From contig URGA01000003.1 in the NCBI GenBank assembly GCA_900547275.1, forward strand, positions 1-50,915: DNA of 50,915 nt, in the 5' to 3' direction. Source of the DNA: an uncultured Oscillospiraceae bacterium. Lineage in GTDB: Bacteria; Bacillota; Clostridia; Oscillospirales; Acutalibacteraceae. Shown one piece after another: positions 41,669 through 50,413 of this stretch; the stretch's first letter is position 1, and the number at the start of each line of letters is the position of its first letter. The translations under genes were made by a program, and so were the position numbers. The notes under the pieces are model-generated. The model ran no database searches. It saw only the letters and a program-made list of their open reading frames with translations, and had not been told where the DNA came from.

Positions 41669-42769
41669 TTATGTTTCCATAAGCTCTTTTAAATCATCCT
41701 TTGTATCAACATCAAATATTTCATATTCATTATCTGCATTAACACAAATTGTTTTCAAACCGCTTTTATTAATAGCGTCAAGTCCGCTTTCGCCTTTTTT
41801 GATATTCGCAAGATACTTAAAGGCACTTTCAGGAAATATTACGGGACTTGCACAGACATTATTGTATCCAAGACGAATTATACAATTATTGTAAGAAAAC
41901 GAAAGCAGTAATTTTTCAGCGCTCTTTTCACTGACTAACGGTTGGTCGCCGTTTAAAAACATTACTCCGTTTGAATTTTCTGCATATTTTAATGCTAATT
42001 TTATAGCATCGCTTTTATCTTCAAAAGAATGAAAAACACAGTCTATATTTTTTTCTTTGCAAATTTCCGAAATTTCTTTATGGACAGTCACCACAACCGA
42101 CTTAGAAAACAAAGGACTTTTTGCTAAATTTATCGAATATTCAATAAGTTTTTTATCAAAAAGAGTTGATAACAATTTATTTTCTTTTCCAAATCGTTTT
42201 GACTGCCCCGACGCCATTACAACGCAGGTAACTCGCGGTAATTTTTCATCTAAATCACAAACAAACACATTTTCATCATTTACAATTCTATTGAAAAATT
42301 CGGAATTTTGTTTTCTTAAAACAAGAACGCACTTTTTTGTTTTCATCAATTTTTCAACTGCGTCTTGATACTCTGTTACAGAGTTTTCCACATAGCCTAT
42401 CTCATCGATTACACACCATTTGTTACTGCTGTTGATACATTTTTCAATCTCGTTAACACATCTTTTTGAAAATGTGTCTTCCACTATTTTCATTTTGCAT
42501 CTTTCAGTTTCAACAGAAGCGTCATAAGTTGCGACTACAAATTCCGGGCAGTAATTCGTTTTAAAAAGCACGCACTGTTTTTTCTTTGCATAAGTGGTAA
42601 TTTGGTCAACGCCCTCACTTTTTATGCTTTTTAAAAGCTCTTGCACCAAGGTGGTTTTCCCGCTGTTTACAGCGCCGGTTACAACAAGATGAGTTTTGTT
42701 ACTGCTGAGCAAAATATCTATTATAGATTTCTTGTGAAGACTTGCGACATTCATCTGCATATTTTTCAT
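41669..42769 (-). CDS. Fused P-loop NTPase and MobA/MocA-like nucleotidyltransferase
   Basis: This 366-residue two-domain protein has an N-terminal nucleoside-triphosphatase of the THEP1 type, with Walker A TGAVNSGKTTL near residue 33 and Walker B CVIDEIGYVE. A C-terminal MobA-like NTP-transferase starts near residue 180, with CVVMASGQSKRFGKENKLL and MFLNGDQPLV. The second domain fits cytidylyl- or guanylyl-transfer to molybdopterin. It overlaps the modE-like gene by 71 bp and is last in the molybdate transporter operon, supporting a role in maturing the molybdenum cofactor for the nearby hydroxylase. Confidence 0.82.
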   Translation of the reverse strand: MKNMQMNVASLHKKSIIDILLSSNKTHLVVTGAVNSGKTTLVQELLKSIKSEGVDQITTYAKKKQCVLFKTNYCPEFVVATYDASVETERCKMKIVEDTFSKRCVNEIEKCINSSNKWCVIDEIGYVENSVTEYQDAVEKLMKTKKCVLVLRKQNSEFFNRIVNDENVFVCDLDEKLPRVTCVVMASGQSKRFGKENKLLSTLFDKKLIEYSINLAKSPLFSKSVVVTVHKEISEICKEKNIDCVFHSFEDKSDAIKLALKYAENSNGVMFLNGDQPLVSEKSAEKLLLSFSYNNCIIRLGYNNVCASPVIFPESAFKYLANIKKGESGLDAINKSGLKTICVNADNEYEIFDVDTKDDLKELMET

Positions 42770-43037
42770 ACTTATCTATAAACTCCCTTGCCTCATTTGA
42801 AAGCACGCTGCCTCCGCCGCCTTTGCCGCCTATTGATTTTTCGCAAAGTTTAAAACCCAGTTCCTTTTCTGCTTTGTCAAGAAGCTGCAATGCCTTTGTG
42901 TAAGCCATATTCATCTCCATTGACGCTTTTCTTAACGAACCGAGTTTGTCTATATTTTTAAGCAACTCGTAGGGTCCTTGACCGAAAAATTTTTCACCGC
43001 TGTCAGAGCAGATATAAATTTTAATATCACATTTCAT
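42699..43037 (-). CDS. ModE-type LysR-like HTH regulator (DNA-binding domain only)
   Basis: The 112-residue protein matches the ModE N-terminal DNA-binding domain: GPYELLKNIDKLGSLRKASM, then MNMAYTKALQLLDKAEKELG, and the glycine-rich GGKGGGGSVLS wing. It has no molybdate-binding (TOBE) domain, so molybdate may be sensed otherwise. GGTGAAAAG precedes the ATG. In the transporter operon it probably represses transport when molybdate is plentiful, perhaps at the 45905-45928 palindrome. Confidence 0.88.
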   Translation of the reverse strand: MKCDIKIYICSDSGEKFFGQGPYELLKNIDKLGSLRKASMEMNMAYTKALQLLDKAEKELGFKLCEKSIGGKGGGGSVLSNEAREFIDKYEKYADECRKSSQEIYNRYFAQQ

Positions 43038-43051
43038 AACTTTTCACCGAA

Positions 43052-43828
43052 TTAACAACAAGGAAATATGGCGTATCTATCAAGTGCTTTTACTACTTTT
43101 ACACCGCAAAACGCTTTGCTCATCACTTTTTCAATTTCAGCTTGGCTGTCAGTTTTTGTATCTATTATCCCTGCGCATTTACCTTCTGAAATTACAATTA
43201 CTTTTTTACAAGAATAAAGAGCAAGCATAGGGTCGTGAAGTGTTACTAATCCTGTAACGCCCTTTTCTTTTGCTATGCCTGAAAGCAATTTCATAGTTGA
43301 ATAACGATTGACAATATCAAGAGCGCTGTCCGGCTCATCCAAAAGCCATAGTTTTGTATCTTCAGCCACAGTTCGTGCTATAATACAAAGCTGTTGCTGA
43401 CCTGCGCTTAAAGTAGAGTAATTTCTTTCACCGAAATTTTCGAGACCCACAAAATTCAATGCGTTTTCTGCTTTTTGAATTTGTGAAGAAGAAGGGCTTT
43501 CAAACATTGATAATCTTGAATTAAATGCAGACAAAACAACATCTAAAACGCTCATATCCTCTGAAACGCCTGTTTTTTGAGGTATGTAGCTTATAAGTCT
43601 TGATTTTTCTTTTAAAGACAGAGTTCTTATATCGTTATTTTCAAAGATTATTTCCCCGCTGCTGTCAATCAGCTGAGAAACGGCTTTCAACAAAGTTGTT
43701 TTTCCGCAGCCATTTTGACCTACTACCGCACACAATCCGTCAACAGAAAAAGAAAGATTTTCCAGCACCTTATTATTTCCGTAGGATACTGACAAATTAT
43801 TAATTTTCAACTGATTTTCATTACTCAT
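43052..43828 (-). CDS. ABC transporter ATP-binding protein (MolC-like)
   Basis: The 258-residue ATPase has Walker A VGQNGCGKTTLL, signature YSTLSAGQQQL, Walker B LWLLDEPDSALD and a following H-loop TLHDP. It is of the FecE/BtuD type that pairs with FecCD permeases. The ATG at 43828 overlaps the permease stop by 8 bp, with AGGAAG upstream. Context points to molybdate or tungstate import. Confidence 0.9.
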   Translation of the reverse strand: MSNENQLKINNLSVSYGNNKVLENLSFSVDGLCAVVGQNGCGKTTLLKAVSQLIDSSGEIIFENNDIRTLSLKEKSRLISYIPQKTGVSEDMSVLDVVLSAFNSRLSMFESPSSSQIQKAENALNFVGLENFGERNYSTLSAGQQQLCIIARTVAEDTKLWLLDEPDSALDIVNRYSTMKLLSGIAKEKGVTGLVTLHDPMLALYSCKKVIVISEGKCAGIIDTKTDSQAEIEKVMSKAFCGVKVVKALDRYAIFPCC

Positions 43829-44807
43829 AATTTTTCTTCCTAACAAGAAGATACACTAAAAACGGCGCTCCGACCAGTGAAGTAAATATACTTAAAGGCA
43901 GTTCGCTTTCCGTAACACTTCTTGCAAAAATATCTGCCGCAAGCATAGTAATTACACCCACAAGGGCAGAGCAGAACATTGTTGATTTTTTATTAGTTTT
44001 CATCAACATTCTTGCAATATGAGGCGCAATCAAACCCACAAAACTTATCAATCCTGTGGCGCTGATTACACTTGCTACTGCGAGAGTTGAAACTATCAAA
44101 ACAATTCTTCTCATTTTAGGAACGTTGACGCCTAAAAGTTCCGCCTCCTCGCTATTGTAGGACAAAAGCAAAATTTGGCGATGAAGTGCAAAAAGCAGTA
44201 TTACACAAGCGATGCCGACCACTGCCATAGGAATAAGGCTGTTGACAGTAATTGCATTAAGACTGCCCATTATCCAATATTCTATTGAGGCAAGTTGTTT
44301 TTCAGGGTCGGCAGATAATTTCAGCACCATTAAAATCATCTGAAAAAACGCGTTAACCGCCACCCCTGCCAAAACGATTGTTGAGGTGGATTTACTTTTT
44401 ATTGCCGAGCAAATTGCCAAGCTTACTGTTACTGCTATCATTCCGCCTGCAAATGCCCCGACAGTAGTTGCAATTGCAGTGGAAGACAAAAACAAAATTG
44501 CAAAGGCTGCACCGCTGCTTGCCCCTGAGGCTACACCGATTATATCAGGTGACGCCAAAGGGTTTTTAAACACAGTTTGATAGGCGTAACCGGAAACAGA
44601 AAGCACTGTGCCTGCCACAACGCAGGCAACTGTTCGCGGAACTCTTAAAGTGAAAAACACATTTTTATGCAGTTCATTTGAGTTTAACAATTCGCTTAGT
44701 GACAAATCGAACTTGCCCACTAATAACGACAACAGAAAAAGTAAAATTCCAAAACAAAACAAAATAACTATTAGTATTTTGCTGTTTTTAATTTTCAGTT
44801 TGCTCAT
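43821..44807 (-). CDS. FecCD-type ABC permease (MolB-like)
   Basis: The 328-residue permease has about ten membrane helices and FecCD motifs: LRVPRTVACVVAG, NPLASPDIIGVASGA, ATGLISFVGLIAPHIARM and the ending ELPLSIFTSLVGAPFLVYLL. These usually carry siderophores or cobalamin, but the H. influenzae MolBC system shows the same fold imports molybdate. The modE-like and molybdenum enzyme genes favour molybdate. It starts 3 bp after the binding-protein gene. Confidence 0.9.
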   Translation of the reverse strand: MSKLKIKNSKILIVILFCFGILLFLLSLLVGKFDLSLSELLNSNELHKNVFFTLRVPRTVACVVAGTVLSVSGYAYQTVFKNPLASPDIIGVASGASSGAAFAILFLSSTAIATTVGAFAGGMIAVTVSLAICSAIKSKSTSTIVLAGVAVNAFFQMILMVLKLSADPEKQLASIEYWIMGSLNAITVNSLIPMAVVGIACVILLFALHRQILLLSYNSEEAELLGVNVPKMRRIVLIVSTLAVASVISATGLISFVGLIAPHIARMLMKTNKKSTMFCSALVGVITMLAADIFARSVTESELPLSIFTSLVGAPFLVYLLVRKKNYE

Positions 44808-44810
44808 AAA

Positions 44811-45863
44811 TCAATCTAAAAGAGAAGTATCTGCTTCAAAGCCGTAGAATTTGGAGTAAAAATCTTTTGTTTCTTTTGCTAAATAGTCTTTATCAATAGC
44901 ATTTTTATGAATTTTACTTGCAATGAAAATACTGCCAAGGAAGTTTGACGGAACAGGTGAATCCCAAGATTCAAATTCGCTTGGAATTTTGTAGACATTC
45001 TTATTTTTAACCGCGTCTAATGATGAAAGGTTTTTATCATTAAGAATATCATCAACTGTGTATTCGGCATCAGATGCAACGATTATATATTCCGGATTCC
45101 AAGAAATAAGCTGTTCATAAGAAACCTCTGCCCAATAGGTATCTTCAATTTCTTTTGCAACATTTACTGCCTTCGCATTTTCAATAAGACTGTTTTGGTA
45201 CATTTTTGCACCGGCAGTTGAAAGATAAGAACTGTTGCCTGCAAAATAAACGGTAGGTGCGTCAGCATCCTTTAATTTGTCGTTTAAAGTCTGAATAGAA
45301 TTATTGGAATATTCGATAATCTCATTTCCTACTTCAGTACAGTTCAATGCAGTGGACAATATTTCCACTGTTTCCTGCATAAGTTCTGTGCTTTCAGGAT
45401 TTACAACTATTGCGGTTATTCCCAACTTCTCTAATGATTCTACAACGTCTTTAAGTTTTAAAGGAAGAATAACAACATCTGGATTAAGAGAGGCGCACTG
45501 CTCCAAATCAAACTGCTTTGCAGTGCCTACTGACGGAAGAGAAACAATTTCCTTTGCGCTAAGCGCGTAAATATTTCTTTTGTCAGCCTTAGCCTCTATA
45601 CCTACAAGCTTGTCCTCTTGGCCGAGTGAAATTAAAATTGATGTGGCAATGTAGTAACCGCTGACTATTGTTTCAGGCTCTTTTTCGATAACTACTTCCC
45701 TGCCCGCCTGGTCAGTAATTGTAACAGGATAAGTAACCTGTTTGTCTGCAACAGCAGAGTTTTCAGTGGCATTGCTTGCATTCTGTTCTTGCTGTGTGTT
45801 TGAGCAACCTGCGAAACTGAATGTTAAAACGATTGCTACAAATAACGCTAATAATTTTTTCAT
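44811..45863 (-). CDS. Substrate-binding lipoprotein of the molybdate-type importer (MolA-like)
   Basis: The 350-residue lipoprotein has lipobox SFAGC at residues 15-19 and a TroA/FepB-like fold. Typical segments are TIVSGYYIATSILISLGQEDKLVGIE and NPDVVILPLKLKDVVESLEK. It delivers ligand to the FecCD permease. Ligand as molybdate or tungstate is inferred from operon context. It is first in the operon, under the promoter at 45904-45932. Confidence 0.86.
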   Translation of the reverse strand: MKKLLALFVAIVLTFSFAGCSNTQQEQNASNATENSAVADKQVTYPVTITDQAGREVVIEKEPETIVSGYYIATSILISLGQEDKLVGIEAKADKRNIYALSAKEIVSLPSVGTAKQFDLEQCASLNPDVVILPLKLKDVVESLEKLGITAIVVNPESTELMQETVEILSTALNCTEVGNEIIEYSNNSIQTLNDKLKDADAPTVYFAGNSSYLSTAGAKMYQNSLIENAKAVNVAKEIEDTYWAEVSYEQLISWNPEYIIVASDAEYTVDDILNDKNLSSLDAVKNKNVYKIPSEFESWDSPVPSNFLGSIFIASKIHKNAIDKDYLAKETKDFYSKFYGFEADTSLLD

Positions 45864-45903
45864 TTTTCATTCTCCTATCGTTATAGTTTTGAAACTACAA
45901 TGG

Positions 45904-45932
45904 ATTATAACACAAAAATATGTTATAAACAA
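45904..45932 (-). promoter_or_regulatory. Promoter of the molybdate transporter operon
   Basis: On the minus strand TTGTTT (45927-45932) and perfect TATAAT (45904-45909) are 17 bp apart. Confidence 0.7.
45905..45928. promoter_or_regulatory. Inverted repeat operator over the transporter promoter
   Basis: TTATAACA and TGTTATAA form a perfect 8-bp inverted repeat spaced by 8 bp, covering the promoter from -10 to -35. A ModE-type repressor is the natural candidate. A 12-bp direct repeat ACAATGGATTAT (45897-45908, 45953-45964) is also present. Confidence 0.6.
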
Positions 45933-45986
45933 TATAGTAACAGATACTTAAAACAATGGATTATCGCAGTGAAACAGAGGTATATT

Positions 45987-46781
45987 ATGTTTACAGCAAA
46001 GAATTTTGTATCACCTGATACAATAGAAGAGGCTTATAAGCTTAATCAAAAAAGGTCAAACAAAATTGTCGGCGGTATGCTTTGGCTTAAAATGAGCAAG
46101 CAAAATTATGACACAATCATTGACCTTTCAAAATTAGGGCTTGATAAAATTAAAGAAAATGACAACTGTTTTGAGATAGGCGCATATGTAACTTTAAGAG
46201 ATATTGAAACACACACTCAGTTAAACAACTGCTTTAACAACGCACTTAGGGATGCAGTAAAATCAATAGTAGGAGTTCAGTTTAGAAACTGCGCCACAGT
46301 CGGCGGAAGTATTTTTGGCCGATATGGTTTTTCAGATGTTTTAAGTGTATTCTTGTCTTTAGACACTACTGTTGTGTTGTACAAAAGAGGAGAAATCCCT
46401 CTCGAAGAATTTATAAAAATGCCTTTTGACAATGATATTTTAATGAAAATCAAAGTTGCAAAAAACGGCAGAAAGTGCTTTTATCAATCCGTAAGAAATA
46501 GCAAAACCGATTTTCCGGTATTAACTTGTGCAAGTTCTGTTTTAGATAATAAGATCAGACTTGTTTTTGGTGCAAGACCGTTTAACGCAAGTAAAGTTGA
46601 ATACGACTTTGATTTAAACAGCAATTCAAATTTACTTGAAGATTTGGCAGAAAAAATCGCTGAAAATGTAAAAGAGGAAATTAAAGTTTATTCAAATATG
46701 CGGGGCAGTAAAGAATACAGGGCTCACCTTGCAGGCGTTCTCAGCAAAAGAGCAGTGTTGGAATTAGGAGGTGCAAAATAA
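45987..46781 (+). CDS. Molybdenum hydroxylase, FAD-binding subunit
   Basis: The 264-residue subunit of a xanthine dehydrogenase-type enzyme has the FAD-binding motif KIVGGMLWLKM near residue 30 and QFRNCATVGGSIFGRYGFSD near 100. It passes electrons from the Fe-S subunit to NAD or another acceptor. I use the ATG at 45987 with CAGAGG upstream. Its stop overlaps the next start. The gene order FAD, Fe-S, Mo is the Cox-type order. Confidence 0.9.
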   Translation: MFTAKNFVSPDTIEEAYKLNQKRSNKIVGGMLWLKMSKQNYDTIIDLSKLGLDKIKENDNCFEIGAYVTLRDIETHTQLNNCFNNALRDAVKSIVGVQFRNCATVGGSIFGRYGFSDVLSVFLSLDTTVVLYKRGEIPLEEFIKMPFDNDILMKIKVAKNGRKCFYQSVRNSKTDFPVLTCASSVLDNKIRLVFGARPFNASKVEYDFDLNSNSNLLEDLAEKIAENVKEEIKVYSNMRGSKEYRAHLAGVLSKRAVLELGGAK

Positions 46782-47257
46782 TGCAAATTTCAATTAAATT
46801 AAACGGCAAAACTGTTAACGACAATATTGATACAGATATGCTTTTAATTGATTTTGTAAGAAAGCACGGTTGTTTAAGTGTAAAGCGAGGCTGCGACACT
46901 TCCAACTGCGGACTTTGCACCGTTTTTCTTGATAACAAGCCTGTTTTGTCCTGTTCGGTTCTTGCTGTGAAAGCAAACGGAAAAGAAGTTACTACCCTTG
47001 AGGGACTTCAGGAAGAGGCAAGAGATTTTGGCCAGTTTATTGCCGAACAAGGTGCGGAGCAGTGCGGATTTTGCAATCCGGGATTTATTATGAACACCAT
47101 TGCGCTTTTAAGAGAAAATCCAAATCCCACAGACGAAGAAATCAAAGAGTACCTTGCAGGTAATCTTTGCAGATGCTCAGGATACGAAGGTCAGCTTAGA
47201 GGTATAAAGAACTTTTTAAAGAGAAGGGACGAAAAGGCACAAAATGAAATCTGTTAA
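46781..47257 (+). CDS. Molybdenum hydroxylase, [2Fe-2S] subunit
   Basis: The 158-residue subunit carries two [2Fe-2S] clusters. The plant-type cluster cysteines are in CDTSNCGLCTVFLDNKPVLSC-like spacing (residues about 38-60), and the second cluster is in EQCGFCNPGF and CRCSGYEGQ. It relays electrons from molybdenum to FAD. It overlaps the large-subunit gene by 14 bp. Confidence 0.93.
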   Translation: MQISIKLNGKTVNDNIDTDMLLIDFVRKHGCLSVKRGCDTSNCGLCTVFLDNKPVLSCSVLAVKANGKEVTTLEGLQEEARDFGQFIAEQGAEQCGFCNPGFIMNTIALLRENPNPTDEEIKEYLAGNLCRCSGYEGQLRGIKNFLKRRDEKAQNEIC

Positions 47258-49523
47258 TAAACCTATAAAAAAGATTGACTCAATGCAGCTTGTTACGGGA
47301 CAACCGGTTTACACAGAAGATATTGCGCCGTCAAACTGCCTTGTTGTTAAACTGCTGAGAAGTCCTCACGCAAATGCAATAATAAAATCTATAAATACAG
47401 ATATTGCAAAAAAAGTTATCGGCATTGAGGCTGTTTATACATACAAAGACATTCCCGAAAATGCAAGAAGATTTACTCTTGCAGGCCAGACATACCCTGA
47501 ACCGAGCCCATATGACAGATTACTGCTGGACAAACATGTTCGTTTTGTAGGAGATGTTGTGGCAATTGTTGCAGGAACAGACGAAAAATACGTTAACAAG
47601 GCTTTAAAGTTAATCAAGGTAGAATACGAAGTTCTTGAGCCGATTTTAGATTTTCACAAGGCGCTTGACAATAAAATTCTTGTTCATCCTGAAGACAACT
47701 GGGAGTCTTTATGCCCTGTCGGAGCAGACAACAAGAGAAATCTTTGTGCCCACGAGGTTTGCGAAAACGGTAATGTTGACGAGGTTTTAAACTCTTGCGA
47801 TATTGTAATTGACCGAGTATATCACACAAGAGCAAACCAACAAACGATGATGGAAACATTCAGAACTTTCTGCACTATTGACACTTACGGCAGACTTAAT
47901 GTGGTTAGTTCTACTCAAATTGTATTTCATTGCAGAAGAATAATCGCAAATGCGCTTGGTATTCCTAAATCAAAAATAAGAGTATCAAAGCCGAGAATCG
48001 GCGGCGGCTTCGGTGCAAAGCAAAGTTCCGTTTCAGAAATATATCCTGCATTCGTAACCTGGAAAACCAAAAAGCCGTCAATGTTAATTTTCACGAGAAC
48101 TGAGTCTATGATCGCGTCTTCTCCAAGACATGAAATGGAAATGCATGTTAGACTTGGCGCAATGAATGACGGAACAATCAGAGCCATTGACCTTTACACT
48201 TTATCTAACACAGGCGCATACGGCGAACACGGGCCCACTACCGTTGGATTAACGGGTCACAAGTCAATTCCCCTGTACGGAAAATGCGAGGCATTCAAGT
48301 TTAGTTACGATGTAGTTTACACAAATGTAATGTCAGCAGGTGCTTATCGCGGTTACGGCGCCACCCAGGGACTTTTTGCAGTTGAGTCAGCAGTAAATGA
48401 ACTTGCTCATAAACTTTCAATGGACCCGTTTGATTTAAGAATAAAGAACATTATTCACCAAGGGGATGTAATGCCTGCATACTACAACGAAACAAACACA
48501 AGCTGTGCCCTGGACAGATGCCTTGACAGAGTACGCCAAATGATAGATTGGGACAACAAATATCCATTCAAAAAGATCAGCGACACTAAAATTCGCAGTG
48601 TGGGAATGGGCATGGCAATGCAGGGCTCTGGTATCAGCAATGTGGATGTTGGTTCTGCAACAATCAAACTCGGCGACGAAGGTATATATAACCTTATAAT
48701 CGGTGCGGCGGATATGGGTACAGGCTGCGACACTATTTTAGCTCAAATTGCCTGTGAAGTTCTCGAATGCCCAATTGAACAGATTTCAGTTTCAGGTGCA
48801 GATACAGACAATTCTCCGTATGACTCCGGCTCTTATGCATCAAGCACAACTTTCGTTACCGGCAAAGCAGTTGAACTGTGCGCTATTGAGTTAAGAAAGA
48901 GAATTTGCAAAATCGGCGCCAAACTTTTAAACTGCAATGAAGATGAAACAGAATTCAACGGCAAGGCAGTTATTTGTAACACTGATAACAGCAGTGTTTC
49001 GCTGGAAGATATTGCAACATCATCTATGTGCGGAAACGATATTGCCCTTGAGGTAACAAAATCTAACACCTCGCCCACATCTCCGCCTCCCTTTATGGTT
49101 GGTGCGGCAGAACTTGAAACAGATATTGAAACAGGTGAAACTACCGTAGTTAATTACTGTGCGGCAGTAGACTGCGGAACTCCTATAAATCCAAACCTTG
49201 CCAGAGTTCAGGCAGAGGGCGGAATTTTGCAGGGTATCGGAATGGTGCTTACAGAAAATATCACCTATGATAGTAAAGGAAAACTCTTTGAAAACTCTTT
49301 AATGCAATACAAAATTCCGACCCGTATGGATATTGGTAAGATCAGCGTTGAATTTGAAAGCAGTTACGAAAACAGGGGTCCGTTTGGTGCTAAATCAATA
49401 GGAGAAGTTGTTATAAACACTCCCCTTCCTGCTGTAACTGATGCTTTATTTAACGCAACAGGTCACAGATTTACAACTCTTCCTGTTACTCCTGAGCAAA
49501 TTGCAATGAATATGGATAAATAA
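47244..49523 (+). CDS. Molybdenum hydroxylase, molybdopterin-binding subunit (xanthine dehydrogenase-like)
   Basis: This 759-residue catalytic subunit has the molybdopterin-contact motif RIGGGFGAKQS near 245 and GAYRGYGATQG near 365. The catalytic glutamate is in FGAKSIGEV near residue 720. The active-site loop is not the CODH type (AYRCSFR), so hydroxylation of a purine or N-heterocycle is likely. A guanine-deaminase-like gene nearby suggests xanthine. Substrate is inference. No selenium-specific maturation genes are present. Confidence 0.9.
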   Translation: MKSVNKPIKKIDSMQLVTGQPVYTEDIAPSNCLVVKLLRSPHANAIIKSINTDIAKKVIGIEAVYTYKDIPENARRFTLAGQTYPEPSPYDRLLLDKHVRFVGDVVAIVAGTDEKYVNKALKLIKVEYEVLEPILDFHKALDNKILVHPEDNWESLCPVGADNKRNLCAHEVCENGNVDEVLNSCDIVIDRVYHTRANQQTMMETFRTFCTIDTYGRLNVVSSTQIVFHCRRIIANALGIPKSKIRVSKPRIGGGFGAKQSSVSEIYPAFVTWKTKKPSMLIFTRTESMIASSPRHEMEMHVRLGAMNDGTIRAIDLYTLSNTGAYGEHGPTTVGLTGHKSIPLYGKCEAFKFSYDVVYTNVMSAGAYRGYGATQGLFAVESAVNELAHKLSMDPFDLRIKNIIHQGDVMPAYYNETNTSCALDRCLDRVRQMIDWDNKYPFKKISDTKIRSVGMGMAMQGSGISNVDVGSATIKLGDEGIYNLIIGAADMGTGCDTILAQIACEVLECPIEQISVSGADTDNSPYDSGSYASSTTFVTGKAVELCAIELRKRICKIGAKLLNCNEDETEFNGKAVICNTDNSSVSLEDIATSSMCGNDIALEVTKSNTSPTSPPPFMVGAAELETDIETGETTVVNYCAAVDCGTPINPNLARVQAEGGILQGIGMVLTENITYDSKGKLFENSLMQYKIPTRMDIGKISVEFESSYENRGPFGAKSIGEVVINTPLPAVTDALFNATGHRFTTLPVTPEQIAMNMDK

Positions 49524-49528
49524 AACAT

Positions 49529-49558
49529 AAAAGGATGCGAAACAAATCGCATCCTTTT
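49529..49558 (+). terminator. Terminator of the molybdenum hydroxylase operon
   Basis: A 12-bp perfect stem AAAAGGATGCGA/TCGCATCCTTTT with a 6-nt loop, shared with the convergent deaminase operon. Confidence 0.88.
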
Positions 49559-49561
49559 TAT

Positions 49562-49831
49562 TTATATCCAGTTGTAATCGCCGCCTGTCAAAGCAAGGCT
49601 TAATAATGCGTCCGTTTTTTTGATTTCTTCATTACCTTCAATAACTTTAATTAACTTTGCACTTTCTTTTACAGCGGGCATTTCATCGTCAGGTCCTATT
49701 TCCATATCAGTCTGTTCACCGCAATATGGGCAAACCATATACGGAACTACTTTTTCATCTAAAAATCTTTGACAGCAATCTGCACATTCATAAAAGCCGC
49801 ATATTTCTGCGTCATCATTAACATAATACAT
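49562..49831 (-). CDS. Small zinc-ribbon protein
   Basis: I do not recognise a family. The 89-residue protein has two pairs of cysteines (CADCC near residue 16 and CPYCG near 34) that should bind zinc, then an acidic, helical C terminus. It lies 10 bp after the deaminase gene and probably shares its promoter. Function unknown. Confidence 0.65.
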   Translation of the reverse strand: MYYVNDDAEICGFYECADCCQRFLDEKVVPYMVCPYCGEQTDMEIGPDDEMPAVKESAKLIKVIEGNEEIKKTDALLSLALTGGDYNWI

Positions 49832-49841
49832 ATTTTACCTC

Positions 49842-50303
49842 TTAGTTCTTTTCATTATTTTTGAAATATTCTTTAAGCAATGCGATACTTTCTTCGCGAA
49901 GAACACCGCCTACCACCTGAGGCGCATAGTGTGAATTTTCAAAAACAGTTTTACTGCATTCACTGCCAGTACTACCTATAATTTCGCAAAGGTCAATATC
50001 GCTTGCGCCGTATACAAGTTTACCGAGTTTTGCCCAAACCATCGCACCGCTGCACATATAACAAGGCTCGCAGCTTGAATATAATGTATATTCGCTCAAG
50101 TCTGTAATACCTGTTTCCTGTGTAAATCTGCGAATTAGTCCAATTTCTGCGTGTTCGGTATAATCTTTATTGGTATAAATCTGATTTTCATTTTTATAAA
50201 CTATCTCGCCATTCTTTACAAGAACTGCTCCAAAAGGCTCATTGCCGTGTTCAACTGCTTTTTTGGCTGTCTCAATGGCCTCTTTCATAAATTTAGTATC
50301 CAT
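49842..50303 (-). CDS. Guanine deaminase-like CMP/dCMP-deaminase family protein
   Basis: The 153-residue zinc deaminase has the active-site HAEIGLIRRF and the zinc motif SSCEPCYMCSGAM. It resembles small bacterial guanine deaminases (GuaD) more than tRNA deaminase TadA, judging by the long C-terminal extension after SSCEPCYMC. It would turn guanine to xanthine, which the adjacent molybdenum hydroxylase could oxidise. Substrate is inferred from context. It is the last gene before attR. Confidence 0.85.
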   Translation of the reverse strand: MDTKFMKEAIETAKKAVEHGNEPFGAVLVKNGEIVYKNENQIYTNKDYTEHAEIGLIRRFTQETGITDLSEYTLYSSCEPCYMCSGAMVWAKLGKLVYGASDIDLCEIIGSTGSECSKTVFENSHYAPQVVGGVLREESIALLKEYFKNNEKN

Positions 50304-50332
50304 ACTGCCTCTTATTTATTATTTTTCTATTG

Positions 50333-50361
50333 ATTATAATACATTACTGTATTTATATCAA
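50333..50361 (-). promoter_or_regulatory. Promoter of the deaminase operon
   Basis: On the minus strand TTGATA (50356-50361) and perfect TATAAT (50333-50338) are 17 bp apart. Confidence 0.78.
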
Positions 50362-50413
50362 TATTTTAATCCATGGTTTAAGCGCACAAAAGGTCAATTG
50401 TGGGTCTTCGGCA

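Noticed and set aside
47244..49523. Carbon monoxide dehydrogenase large subunit
   Set aside because: The gene order is Cox-like, but the active-site loop lacks the AYRCSFR motif of CO dehydrogenase.
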